From Syntrophorhabdus sp. (GTDB lineage: Bacteria > Desulfobacterota > BSN033 > UBA1163): a stretch of DNA of 15,226 nucleotides. Location: assembly GCA_020724025.1 (NCBI GenBank), contig DYHU01000024.1, forward strand, positions 1-15,226, given 5' to 3'. The first letter of the stretch is position 1, and every line of letters starts with the position of its first letter. The notes below the pieces were generated by a model. The model had not been told where the DNA came from and did no database searches. It saw only the letters and a list, made by a program, of their open reading frames with translations. Position numbers and translations under genes: made by a program. Below are positions 7,061 through 13,085 of the stretch, in pieces.

Positions 7061-7459
7061 ATGTCGATGACCGATCCATTGGCCAATATGTTCACACTCA
7101 TCCGAAACGGATCTAAGGCCAGATTCGAAAAGGTGGATGTCCCCTACTCCAAACTGAAGCTTGAGGTTGCAAAGATTTTAAAGGCGGAAGGGTTCATTGC
7201 CAATTTCAAAGTCGTCAAGGATGAGAATGAACATGAGTTGATTCGAATCGCTCTTAAATATGATACGACCCGGAAAGAACTCATCCATATCAGGCGGGCG
7301 AGCAAGCCGGGCCGAAGGGTTTATGTCGGAACCGATCGGATTCCCTCTGCCATGAGCGGCTTGGGGATCTCGATCCTCTCCACACCCAAAGGGATCCTGA
7401 CCGATAAGGCGGCACGGAAAGCCCATGTGGGTGGCGAGGTTCTCTGTTACGTCTGGTAA
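7061..7459 (+). CDS. rpsH: 30S ribosomal protein S8
   Basis: S8 organises the central domain of 16S rRNA and in enterobacteria represses the spc operon. The 132-residue product opens SMTDPLANMFTLIRNGSKAR. It shows YSKLKLEVAKILKAEGFI, the linker ISRASKPGRRVYVG-like segment (IHRRASKPGRRVYVGTDRI here reads HIRRASKPGRRVYVG) and the signature GLGISILSTPKGILTDKAARK. The ending VGGEVLCYVW is the invariant C-terminus. The only upstream ribosome-binding hint is GGAG at 7051-7054. An 82-base heptad palindrome follows. Confidence 0.97.
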   Translation: MSMTDPLANMFTLIRNGSKARFEKVDVPYSKLKLEVAKILKAEGFIANFKVVKDENEHELIRIALKYDTTRKELIHIRRASKPGRRVYVGTDRIPSAMSGLGISILSTPKGILTDKAARKAHVGGEVLCYVW

Positions 7460-7541
7460 ATTTGATTTTAGGTTGAAGATTGCAGATTTCAGATTGAAAA
7501 ATCTAAAATCTTAAATCCGAAATCCGAAATGGGGTTTATGT
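7460..7541 (+). repeat. Ten-heptad palindrome in continuous register, rpsH-rplF spacer
   Basis: From 7461 to 7530 the spacer divides into ten 7-base units with no slip. Of the first five, ending 7467 to 7495, four end in GATT and the second in GGTT. The last five, ending 7502 to 7530, all end in AAAT, including CCGAAAT twice. The inner units fold as AGATTTCAGATT (7484-7495) and AATCTAAAATCT (7500-7511), 11 of 12 positions complementary around a GAAA loop. The right arm ends only 11 bases before the rplF ATG. Apart from a weak GGGG (7531-7534) there is no ribosome-binding site. Confidence 0.85.
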
Positions 7542-8078
7542 ATGTCTCGTATTGGAAGAATGCCGATTCAATTGCCGAAGGAAGTGAAAGTCTCCTTTGA
7601 TCCCTCGAAAATAGAGGTAGCCGGGCCCAAAGGGACCCTCGCCTGCGACCTTCCCCGTGGCATCGCAGTCTCGGTAGATGGAGAGAAAGTGCTGATTCAG
7701 CGCGAGCGTGAAGATCGGCCACTAAAAGCCCTTCATGGTCTGACCCGGAGCCTCATCGCCAATATGGTGACAGGGGTCACACGGGGATTTGAGAAGAAGC
7801 TGGAGATCGTTGGGGTCGGCTTCCGTGCGGATATACAGGGCAATGTTCTTAAACTCACCCTGGGATTCTCCCATCCGGTTCTCTTCCCCGTTCCGGAAGG
7901 GATTAAGGTCGAGGTGGAAAAACAGACCCTGATCACCGTGAGGGGAGTGAACAAACAGTTGGTGGGAACCATCGCCGCCAAACTCCGCTCGATCAAACCC
8001 CCCGAACCTTATAAGGGGAAAGGAATACGCTATCTCGGAGAAAAGATTCGCAAGAAGGTCGGTAAGACAAAAGCCTAA
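7542..8078 (+). CDS. rplF: 50S ribosomal protein L6
   Basis: L6 binds 23S helix 97 near the GTPase centre and the sarcin-ricin loop. The 178-residue protein begins MSRIGRMPIQLPKEVKV, normal for L6. Its two L6 repeats show VAGPKGTLACDLPRG and LKALHGLTRSLIANMVTGV-like sequences. It ends in the signature PEPYKGKGIRYLGEKIRKKVGKTKA. The ATG at 7542 is set by homology, because only a weak GGGG lies upstream and the palindrome arm ends 11 bases away. Its translation may therefore be sensitive to how that hairpin folds (inference). rplR follows after 21 bases. Confidence 0.97.
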   Translation: MSRIGRMPIQLPKEVKVSFDPSKIEVAGPKGTLACDLPRGIAVSVDGEKVLIQREREDRPLKALHGLTRSLIANMVTGVTRGFEKKLEIVGVGFRADIQGNVLKLTLGFSHPVLFPVPEGIKVEVEKQTLITVRGVNKQLVGTIAAKLRSIKPPEPYKGKGIRYLGEKIRKKVGKTKA

Positions 8079-8099
8079 GGAGAGGGAAGTCTTTCAAAA

Positions 8100-8459
8100 A
8101 TGGAAAACAAGATCTTGGCAAGGATGAAGAGAAAAAAGAGGGTGCGAAGCCGCATTCAGGGGACATCAGAAAGGCCTCGCCTCAATGTCTTCAGGAGTCC
8201 GAAACATATCTATGCCCAGGCCATTGTCGATTCCACAGGGAAAACAGTGGCCAGCGCCTCCACGCTAAGCCCCGAGTTAAAAGGGAACCTCCGTTATACG
8301 GGGAATGTCGAAGCGGCGAAGAAGGTGGGGGAACTCATTGCCAGGAAATGTCTCGAAAAGGGAATTCAAAAAGTCGTCTTTGACCGCAGTGGGTATCTCT
8401 ACCACGGAAGGGTCAAGGCATTGGCAGAAGCGGCGAGAACAGGTGGTTTGGTCTTTTAA
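8100..8459 (+). CDS. rplR: 50S ribosomal protein L18
   Basis: L18 carries 5S rRNA into the large subunit together with L5. The 119-residue product has a basic N-terminus ([23 protein letters not shown]) and then [26 protein letters not shown]. It continues with [18 protein letters not shown] and the invariant ending [28 protein letters not shown], which matches the family. AAGGAGAGGG (8077-8086) overlaps the rplF stop and lies 13 bases before the ATG at 8100. rpsE follows with its start 30 bases downstream. Confidence 0.97.
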   Translation: MENKILARMKRKKRVRSRIQGTSERPRLNVFRSPKHIYAQAIVDSTGKTVASASTLSPELKGNLRYTGNVEAAKKVGELIARKCLEKGIQKVVFDRSGYLYHGRVKALAEAARTGGLVF

Positions 8460-8475
8460 CGGAGGAACTGTTTTT

Positions 8476-8481
8476 AGGAGG
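8476..8481 (+). promoter_or_regulatory. Shine-Dalgarno site fixing the rpsE TTG start
   Basis: AGGAGG lies 8 bases before the TTG at 8490 but only 2 bases before the in-frame GTG at 8484. The spacing favours the TTG. Confidence 0.75.
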
Positions 8482-8489
8482 GAGTGACA

Positions 8490-8984
8490 TTGCCGAAGAT
8501 TGATTCAAGCACACTGGAATTGACGGACCGAGTCGTTCATATCAGCAGGGTGGCAAAAGTCGTTAAAGGCGGAAGGCGGTTCAGTTTCAGCGCCCTGGTC
8601 GTCGTGGGAGATGGTCATGGCCATGTCGGGAGCGGACTGGGAAAGGCCAACGAGGTTCCGGAGGCCATCCGGAAGGCGGTCGAACATGCGAAACGTTCTC
8701 TGCTCAAGGTCCCCATCCTTAACAAGACGATTCCCTATGAGGTCGTGGGAAAATTCGGGGCCTCCAGGGTCCTGATGAAGCCGGCCTCTGAAGGAACAGG
8801 GGTGATTGCCGGGGCGGCGGTGAGGGCCATTGCCGAGTCTGCGGGGATTGAAAACATTCTGACTAAGTCTCTGGGATCAAACAATCCTTACAACCTCATC
8901 AAGGCGACCCTCCAGGCCCTCCATCAACTGAAATATCCGGAAGAGGTCCTACAGAAGAGGGTACAAAAAGAGACCGGAAACTGA
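8490..8984 (+). CDS. rpsE: 30S ribosomal protein S5
   Basis: S5 lies at the mRNA entry and contributes to decoding fidelity. From the TTG at 8490 it is 164 residues, the usual length. The N-terminal double-stranded-RNA-binding-like domain has [23 protein letters not shown] and the signature [20 protein letters not shown] (residues 39-58). The C-terminal domain shows [19 protein letters not shown] and [24 protein letters not shown] two codons upstream (8484) is a possible start, but its AGGAGG would be too close. rpmD follows after 31 bases. Confidence 0.96.
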   Translation: MPKIDSSTLELTDRVVHISRVAKVVKGGRRFSFSALVVVGDGHGHVGSGLGKANEVPEAIRKAVEHAKRSLLKVPILNKTIPYEVVGKFGASRVLMKPASEGTGVIAGAAVRAIAESAGIENILTKSLGSNNPYNLIKATLQALHQLKYPEEVLQKRVQKETGN

Positions 8985-9015
8985 GGATTCGCTGATCAAA
9001 AAGACGGAGAATGGG

Positions 9016-9195
9016 ATGGAAAAGAAGATGACGGTCAGGTGGAAAAGAAGCGCCATCGGGCGAATTGAAAATCAGAAGAAGATCATCAAGGCCCTCGGTT
9101 TTAGACGGTTGAATCAAACCCTCACCCTCCCGGATCGTCCTGAGATCCGGGGAATGATTAACCGTGTGAGCCACCTGGTCGAAGTGATAGAATGA
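9016..9195 (+). CDS. rpmD: 50S ribosomal protein L30
   Basis: This short frame, read directly from the sequence, encodes 59 residues: MEKKMTVRWKRSAIGRIENQ, then KKIIKALGFRRLNQTLTLPD, then RPEIRGMINRVSHLVEVIE. The SAIGR-x4-QKK, LGFRRLNQT and RGMINRVSHLVEV motifs are diagnostic of bacterial L30, which sits on 23S domain II. The length is normal. GGAG at 9006-9009 lies 6 bases upstream of the ATG at 9016. Its place between rpsE and rplO is the standard spc position. An internal ATG at codon 5 is a less likely start. Confidence 0.95.
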   Translation: MEKKMTVRWKRSAIGRIENQKKIIKALGFRRLNQTLTLPDRPEIRGMINRVSHLVEVIE

Positions 9196-9211
9196 GGGAA
9201 AGGAAAGCCTG

Positions 9212-9655
9212 ATGATTCTCGAAGAACTGAAGCCCCCGGAGGGATCAAGAAAGAAGAGGAAACGAGTGGGAAGGGGAACCGGGTCCGGTCACGGAAAGAC
9301 GGCCTGCAAGGGACACAAAGGCCAGAATGCCCGTGCCGGCAGAGGGACAAAAGCAGGTTTTGAGGGAGGCCAGATGCCCCTTCAGAGGCGGCTTCCTAAA
9401 AGGGGATTCCGGAATCCTTTCAGGGAAAAGGTGGCCATCATCCATCTCGGAGACCTCAATCGTTTCGAGAAGGATGCAGTGGTGGAGCCCGATCTCCTGT
9501 CCGCCTCCGGCCTGTGTAAAAAGGGAGAGATCATCAAGCTCCTCTCCGACGGGGAACTCCAGCATCCTTTAACCATCCGTGTCCATAGGGCGAGCCAGGC
9601 GGCGCTCAAAAAAGTGGAGATGGCTTCGGGGACGGTGGAGGTCATCGGTTCATGA
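9212..9655 (+). CDS. rplO: 50S ribosomal protein L15
   Basis: L15 is a late-assembly 50S protein with a long glycine-rich basic extension. The 147-residue product has the family start [20 protein letters not shown]. The glycine-rich stretch [19 protein letters not shown] leads into [17 protein letters not shown], and the globular C-terminus ends [35 protein letters not shown] lies just upstream of the ATG at 9212. The stop overlaps the secY start as ATGA, a conserved coupling at the end of the ribosomal part of the spc set. Confidence 0.97.
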   Translation: MILEELKPPEGSRKKRKRVGRGTGSGHGKTACKGHKGQNARAGRGTKAGFEGGQMPLQRRLPKRGFRNPFREKVAIIHLGDLNRFEKDAVVEPDLLSASGLCKKGEIIKLLSDGELQHPLTIRVHRASQAALKKVEMASGTVEVIGS

Positions 9656-10980
9656 TTTCAGGCGCCCAGAATATCTTCAAGATCCCCGAACTGAAACGAA
9701 GGATCCTGATGACCTTTCTCCTGCTGGCCATCTATCGCATCGGGGTCCATATCCCTACGCCCGGGATCAATGGAGACGCCCTCGCCTCCTTCTTTGCCCA
9801 TGCGAAGGGAACCCTCTTCAGCCTCATCGATATGTTCTCAGGAGGGGCCCTGGAGCGACTCTCTGTCTTTGCCCTGGGCATCATGCCCTATATCAGCGCT
9901 TCGATCATCCTCCAGCTTCTCACCGTCGTCATTCCTTATCTGGCCCAGCTCCAGAAGGAAGGCGAGATGGGACGGAAGAAGATCGTTCAATATACCCGTT
10001 ATGGAACCGTAGTGCTCAGCATGATCCAGGGATTCGGGATCGCTGTCGGCCTGGAGAATATGACAGGGGCCGCCGGTGAGATGATCGTTCTCAATCCTGG
10101 ATGGTCCTTCCGGATCATGACCGTCATCACCCTGACCGCCGGCACTGCCTTCATCATGTGGCTGGGTGAACAGATTACCGAGAGGGGAATCGGCAACGGC
10201 ATCTCCCTCATCATCTTTTCGGGTATCGTGGCAAGGCTGCCCAATGCCATTGCCGGCACGTATGAACTCTTCAGCGTGGGGCAGTTAAACATCTTCACCA
10301 TCCTGTTCTTGATCATCCTGATGGTGGTCGTCATTGCGGCGATCATCTTTGCCGAGACGAGCCAGCGGAGGCTTCCCGTTCAATATGCCAAACGGATTGT
10401 GGGAAGAAAGGTCTACGGAGGGCAGAGCACCCATCTGCCGCTCAAGTTAAACACCGCGGGGGTGATTCCGCCCATCTTCGCCTCGTCCATTCTGATGTTT
10501 CCCCTGACGATCGCCAGCTTTATGCCGAAGACATGGATGGAGACCTATCCCTGGATCCAGTCGATCCTCAACAGTCTCGGGCCCGATGCGCTCCTCTACA
10601 ATCTTCTCTATGTGGGATTCATCATCTTCTTCTGTTTCTTCTACACGGCGGTCACCTTCAATCCGAACGATGTGGCCGAGAATATGAAGAAATTCGGGGG
10701 ATATATCCCGGGGATCCGGCCCGGCCAGAAGACCGCTGAGCATATCGACAAGGTCCTCACCCGCATCACCCTCGGAGGAGCGCTCTATGTCTCGGCCGTC
10801 TGTGTCCTGCCCACCCTTCTGGTGGGACGGTTCAACGTCCCCTTCTACTTCGGAGGAACAGCCCTCCTCATTGTGGTGGGAGTGGCCCTGGACACGGTTC
10901 AGCAGATTGAGGCCCATATGCTGACGAGACATTATGAGGGATTGATGAAGAAGGGCAAATTGAAAAGCAGAAGAGGATAA
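9652..10980 (+). CDS. secY: Protein translocase subunit SecY
   Basis: SecY is the channel subunit of the SecYEG translocon in the inner membrane. It exports preproteins with SecA and inserts membrane proteins. The 442-residue protein has the length and about ten hydrophobic segments of the family. The first is [19 protein letters not shown] (about residues 21-39). The plug/TM2 region includes [20 protein letters not shown]. Cytoplasmic loops carry [10 protein letters not shown] and the SecA/ribosome-contact segment [14 protein letters not shown]. The C-terminal tail is basic ([10 protein letters not shown]). It overlaps rplO by four bases and precedes adk after a 50-base spacer. Confidence 0.98.
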   Translation: MISGAQNIFKIPELKRRILMTFLLLAIYRIGVHIPTPGINGDALASFFAHAKGTLFSLIDMFSGGALERLSVFALGIMPYISASIILQLLTVVIPYLAQLQKEGEMGRKKIVQYTRYGTVVLSMIQGFGIAVGLENMTGAAGEMIVLNPGWSFRIMTVITLTAGTAFIMWLGEQITERGIGNGISLIIFSGIVARLPNAIAGTYELFSVGQLNIFTILFLIILMVVVIAAIIFAETSQRRLPVQYAKRIVGRKVYGGQSTHLPLKLNTAGVIPPIFASSILMFPLTIASFMPKTWMETYPWIQSILNSLGPDALLYNLLYVGFIIFFCFFYTAVTFNPNDVAENMKKFGGYIPGIRPGQKTAEHIDKVLTRITLGGALYVSAVCVLPTLLVGRFNVPFYFGGTALLIVVGVALDTVQQIEAHMLTRHYEGLMKKGKLKSRRG

Positions 10981-11030
10981 TGAATGATCAATTTGCAATT
11001 TGCAATTTTCAATTTGCAATGAGGAGTTAA
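10981..11030 (+). repeat. Four tandem heptads (single arm), secY-adk spacer
   Basis: Units ATTTGCA at 10991, ATTTGCA at 10998, ATTTTCA at 11005 and ATTTGCA at 11012 form a direct tandem repeat of period 7, followed by AT. No mirrored arm is present, unlike the other heptad spacers, so this looks like half an element. GAGGAG (11021-11026) begins right after the array and is the adk Shine-Dalgarno site, 4 bases before the ATG. Confidence 0.85.
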
Positions 11031-11684
11031 ATGAACCTTATTCTCTTAGGCCCCCCGGGGGCGGGAAAAGGCACGCAGGCACAGATGATCATGGAGCGTT
11101 ATCATATCCCTCAAATCTCCACGGGGGATATCCTCAGGAACGCCGTGAAGGAAGGGACGGCGCTGGGGAAGCAGGCCAGAGCCTTCATGGAGAAGGGCGA
11201 GCTTGTTCCGGATGAGGTGGTGATCGGCATTATTGATCAACGCCTGAGAGAGCCGGATTGCAAGGCCGGTTTTATACTCGATGGGTTTCCGAGAACGACC
11301 CCTCAGGCCGAGGCCCTTGAGGCCATCCTCACTAAAATCGAAAAATCGGTGGACCATGTCGTCAACATCGAAGTCGATCCGGAAGAACTGGTGCGGAGGC
11401 TTACGGGCCGGAGGACCTGCAAAACCTGCGGCGCGATGTTCCACATCGTTTTTCATCCCCCGGTAAAGGAAGGAGTCTGTGACCGTTGTGGCGGAACCCT
11501 TTATCAGAGGGAGGACGACAGGGAAAAAACGATTCGAACGCGATTAAAAGAGTATGAGAATCAGACCGCTCCCCTCATCCGGTATTATCAGAATAAGAAG
11601 TTCCTTCGTTCGATCCAGGGGGTGGGCGGACAGAATCAAATTTTTGAGCAGGTCATTCGTGTCCTGAACGCGAAGCCTGTTTAA
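11031..11684 (+). CDS. adk: Adenylate kinase, zinc-type LID
   Basis: This enzyme catalyses ATP + AMP = 2 ADP in the cytoplasm. The 217-residue protein is of the long bacterial form. The P-loop is GPPGAGKGT (residues 7-15) and the NMP-binding segment QISTGDILR follows. The FILDGFPRT motif (81-89) and the LID (about 122-160) are present. The LID carries Cys130, Cys133, Cys150 and Cys153, the four-cysteine zinc site of Gram-positive and many other adenylate kinases. The E. coli enzyme lacks these cysteines. The start is set by GAGGAG immediately upstream. The map gene that often follows adk is absent; infA comes next after 21 bases. Confidence 0.97.
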   Translation: MNLILLGPPGAGKGTQAQMIMERYHIPQISTGDILRNAVKEGTALGKQARAFMEKGELVPDEVVIGIIDQRLREPDCKAGFILDGFPRTTPQAEALEAILTKIEKSVDHVVNIEVDPEELVRRLTGRRTCKTCGAMFHIVFHPPVKEGVCDRCGGTLYQREDDREKTIRTRLKEYENQTAPLIRYYQNKKFLRSIQGVGGQNQIFEQVIRVLNAKPV

Positions 11685-11705
11685 GGAGGCAAGCGGAGTC
11701 GATCG

Positions 11706-11924
11706 ATGCCAAAGGAAGAGGCGATCCAAGTTGAGGGAAAAGTTTTAGAGACTCTTCCGAACGCCATGTTCCGAGTGGAGCTGGCAAACGGGCATAAAGT
11801 GCTCGCCCATATTTCTGGAAAGATGAGAATGCATTTCATCAAAATCCTTCCCGGGGATAAGGTGACGGTGGAACTCTCACCCTATGACCTCACCCGTGGA
11901 AGAATCATATTCCGGGAGAAATAA
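11706..11924 (+). CDS. infA: Translation initiation factor IF-1
   Basis: IF-1 is an OB-fold protein that binds the 30S A site and helps IF-2 and IF-3 during initiation. The 72-residue length and the sequence are almost the family consensus: [60 protein letters not shown] and [17 protein letters not shown] at 11684-11690 lies 15 bases before the ATG at 11706; the closer GGAG at 11695-11698 spaces better. It ends 4 bases before rpmJ, with which it is almost certainly co-translated. Confidence 0.97.
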   Translation: MPKEEAIQVEGKVLETLPNAMFRVELANGHKVLAHISGKMRMHFIKILPGDKVTVELSPYDLTRGRIIFREK

Positions 11925-11928
11925 GACC

Positions 11929-12042
11929 GTGAAAGTCAGGGCTTCGGTTAAAAAGATTTGCGATAAGTGTAAGATCGTGAAGCGAAAGCGGGTGGTCCGG
12001 GTCATCTGTGAAAACCCAAAACATAAACAGAGACAAGGATAA
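11929..12042 (+). CDS. rpmJ: 50S ribosomal protein L36, zinc type
   Basis: This 37-residue frame, read directly, begins with [23 protein letters not shown], then [17 protein letters not shown]. It has the L36 zinc ribbon (Cys11, Cys14, Cys27, His32) and the typical length of 37. L36 binds near 23S domains V and VI. GGGAG (11914-11918) inside infA lies 10 bases upstream. It opens the alpha gene set and is followed by a 127-base repeat-bearing spacer instead of the short gap commonly found before rpsM. Confidence 0.96.
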   Translation: MKVRASVKKICDKCKIVKRKRVVRVICENPKHKQRQG

Positions 12043-12169
12043 ACAAAGTTAAAGGGGGGAGGAGCGTCCCGTCAAAGACGGGACTTGAGGTTTGAGGCCA
12101 AAAATCTTTTTGCCTTACGCCTCAAGCGCAGCGATCCTCGATCCTCAAACAGCGACGAAGGAGCTCATT
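12043..12169 (+). repeat. Heptad palindrome with adjacent GC hairpin, rpmJ-rpsM spacer
   Basis: A perfect GC hairpin, GTCCCGTC-AAA-GACGGGAC (12066-12084), leads straight into a heptad palindrome. CTTGAGG (12084) and TTTGAGG (12091) are followed by an apex AAAAA-TC-TTTTT (12100-12111) and the return arm CCTCAAG (12120-12126), which is the exact complement of CTTGAGG. GATCCTC is then repeated in tandem at 12133 and 12140, continuing the 7-base period. AAGGAG (12158-12163) is the rpsM ribosome-binding site. In E. coli the leader of rpsM is the S4 repressor target, but I see no match to that pseudoknot. Confidence 0.8.
12158..12163 (+). promoter_or_regulatory. Shine-Dalgarno site fixing the rpsM start
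   Basis: AAGGAG lies 6 bases before the ATG at 12170. It supports this codon over an upstream in-frame start at 12092, which falls inside the spacer repeat. Confidence 0.75.
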
Positions 12170-12547
12170 ATGGCGCGTATTGCAGGAGTCGATCTTCCAA
12201 AGGATAAACGGGTTGAGATCGCTCTCACTTACATCTTAGGGATTGGAAAGCCATCGGCCAATAAGATTCTTGAAAAGGCCAATGTGAACCGGGACACCAA
12301 GGTCAATCAATTGACCGAATCGGAGGTCATCCGCATCCGGGATATCATCGACCAGGAGCAAAGGGTCGAAGGAGACCTCCGAAGGGAAGTGGCGACCAAT
12401 ATCAAGCGTTTGATGGATATCGGTTCCTATCGGGGACTTCGCCATCGCCGTTCCCTTCCCGTTCATGGCCAGAGAACCCATACCAATGCGAGGACGAGGA
12501 AAGGACCTCGCCGGGCCATCGTCGGAAAGAAAAAGGAAAAGGAATAG
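12170..12547 (+). CDS. rpsM: 30S ribosomal protein S13
   Basis: S13 is a 30S head protein that pairs with S19 and touches P-site tRNA and L5. From the ATG at 12170 it is 125 residues. It begins [20 protein letters not shown] and has [14 protein letters not shown], the [20 protein letters not shown] helix region and [20 protein letters not shown] near the C-terminus. The tail KKKEKE is a few residues longer than in E. coli. The frame is open back to 12092, but those 26 residues come from the heptad repeat spacer and are not part of S13. Confidence 0.96.
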   Translation: MARIAGVDLPKDKRVEIALTYILGIGKPSANKILEKANVNRDTKVNQLTESEVIRIRDIIDQEQRVEGDLRREVATNIKRLMDIGSYRGLRHRRSLPVHGQRTHTNARTRKGPRRAIVGKKKEKE

Positions 12548-12669
12548 GAATAGTAAGATAAACCCCGTTAGAAAAGTCCAACGGGGCTTCAAAATTGGAT
12601 AGGCATTTTATGAAGTTCATCCACAGTCCAATGAAGATACTTTATTTCTAACGGGGCAAAGGAGGAGAT
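12548..12669 (+). repeat. Element with 12-bp perfect terminal inverted repeats and alternative pairing, rpsM-rpsK spacer
   Basis: CCCCGTTAGAAA (12563-12574) and TTTCTAACGGGG (12645-12656) are perfectly complementary over 12 bp and bound a segment of about 94 bases. A third copy, AACGGGG (12580-12586), competes for the same CCCCGTT and would form a short local hairpin. Inside, ATTGGA (12594-12599) can pair with TCCAAT (12627-12632), and TGAAGTTCA (12611-12619) is itself palindromic. It resembles a MITE/REP-like repeat or a switching RNA leader; the sequence alone does not decide. The rpsK ribosome-binding site AAAGGAGGAG (12658-12667) starts 2 bases after it. Confidence 0.8.
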
Positions 12670-13059
12670 ATGGCCACAGGGCCAGGGACAAAGAGAAAAA
12701 AGATCAAAAAGAATATTCAGGCGGGCATCGCCCACATTCAGGCGACTTTTAACAACACGATTATCACCATCACCGATCATGAGGGAAAAGTCATCTGTTG
12801 GTCGAGCGCAGGGATACAGGGCTTCAAGGGTTCCCGCAAAAGCACTCCCTTCGCGGCCCAGATGGCCGCAGAGGATGCCGCTAAAAAGGCCATGGAGCAT
12901 GGCGTTCGAACCATCGATGTCTATGTGAAAGGCCCGGGGGCCGGCAGGGAATCGGCGCTCCGCTCGCTTCAGGCCGCTGGCCTCAAGGTCCACATGATTA
13001 AAGATGTCACACCCATTCCTCATAACGGATGCCGTCCTCCCAAACGGAGAAGGGTGTAA
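12670..13059 (+). CDS. rpsK: 30S ribosomal protein S11
   Basis: S11 lies on the 30S platform near the E site and the mRNA exit. The 129-residue protein has a Lys-rich lead and then [20 protein letters not shown]. It continues with [21 protein letters not shown] and [19 protein letters not shown], and finishes with the invariant [20 protein letters not shown] and the ending [16 protein letters not shown]. The AAAGGAGGAG in front is strong but close to the ATG. rpsD follows 26 bases later. Confidence 0.97.
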   Translation: MATGPGTKRKKIKKNIQAGIAHIQATFNNTIITITDHEGKVICWSSAGIQGFKGSRKSTPFAAQMAAEDAAKKAMEHGVRTIDVYVKGPGAGRESALRSLQAAGLKVHMIKDVTPIPHNGCRPPKRRRV

Positions 13060-13085
13060 TTAGTCTTAAGACAGGAGGGTAAACA

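Noticed and set aside
7461..7530. Heptad array as a CRISPR array
   Set aside because: Units are 7 bases with drifting sequence and no unique spacers of CRISPR size; no cas gene is present.
9579..10079. Plus-strand open frame of 166 residues overlapping rplO and secY
   Set aside because: It is out of frame with two certain genes and its composition is typical of a shifted reading.
12066..12084. GC hairpin as a rho-independent terminator after rpmJ
   Set aside because: It is followed by TTGAGG, not a T-run, and the downstream essential genes have no visible promoter.
12092..12169. Upstream start extending S13 by 26 residues
   Set aside because: The extension is translated heptad-repeat spacer; AAGGAG and the [10 protein letters not shown] opening place the start at 12170.
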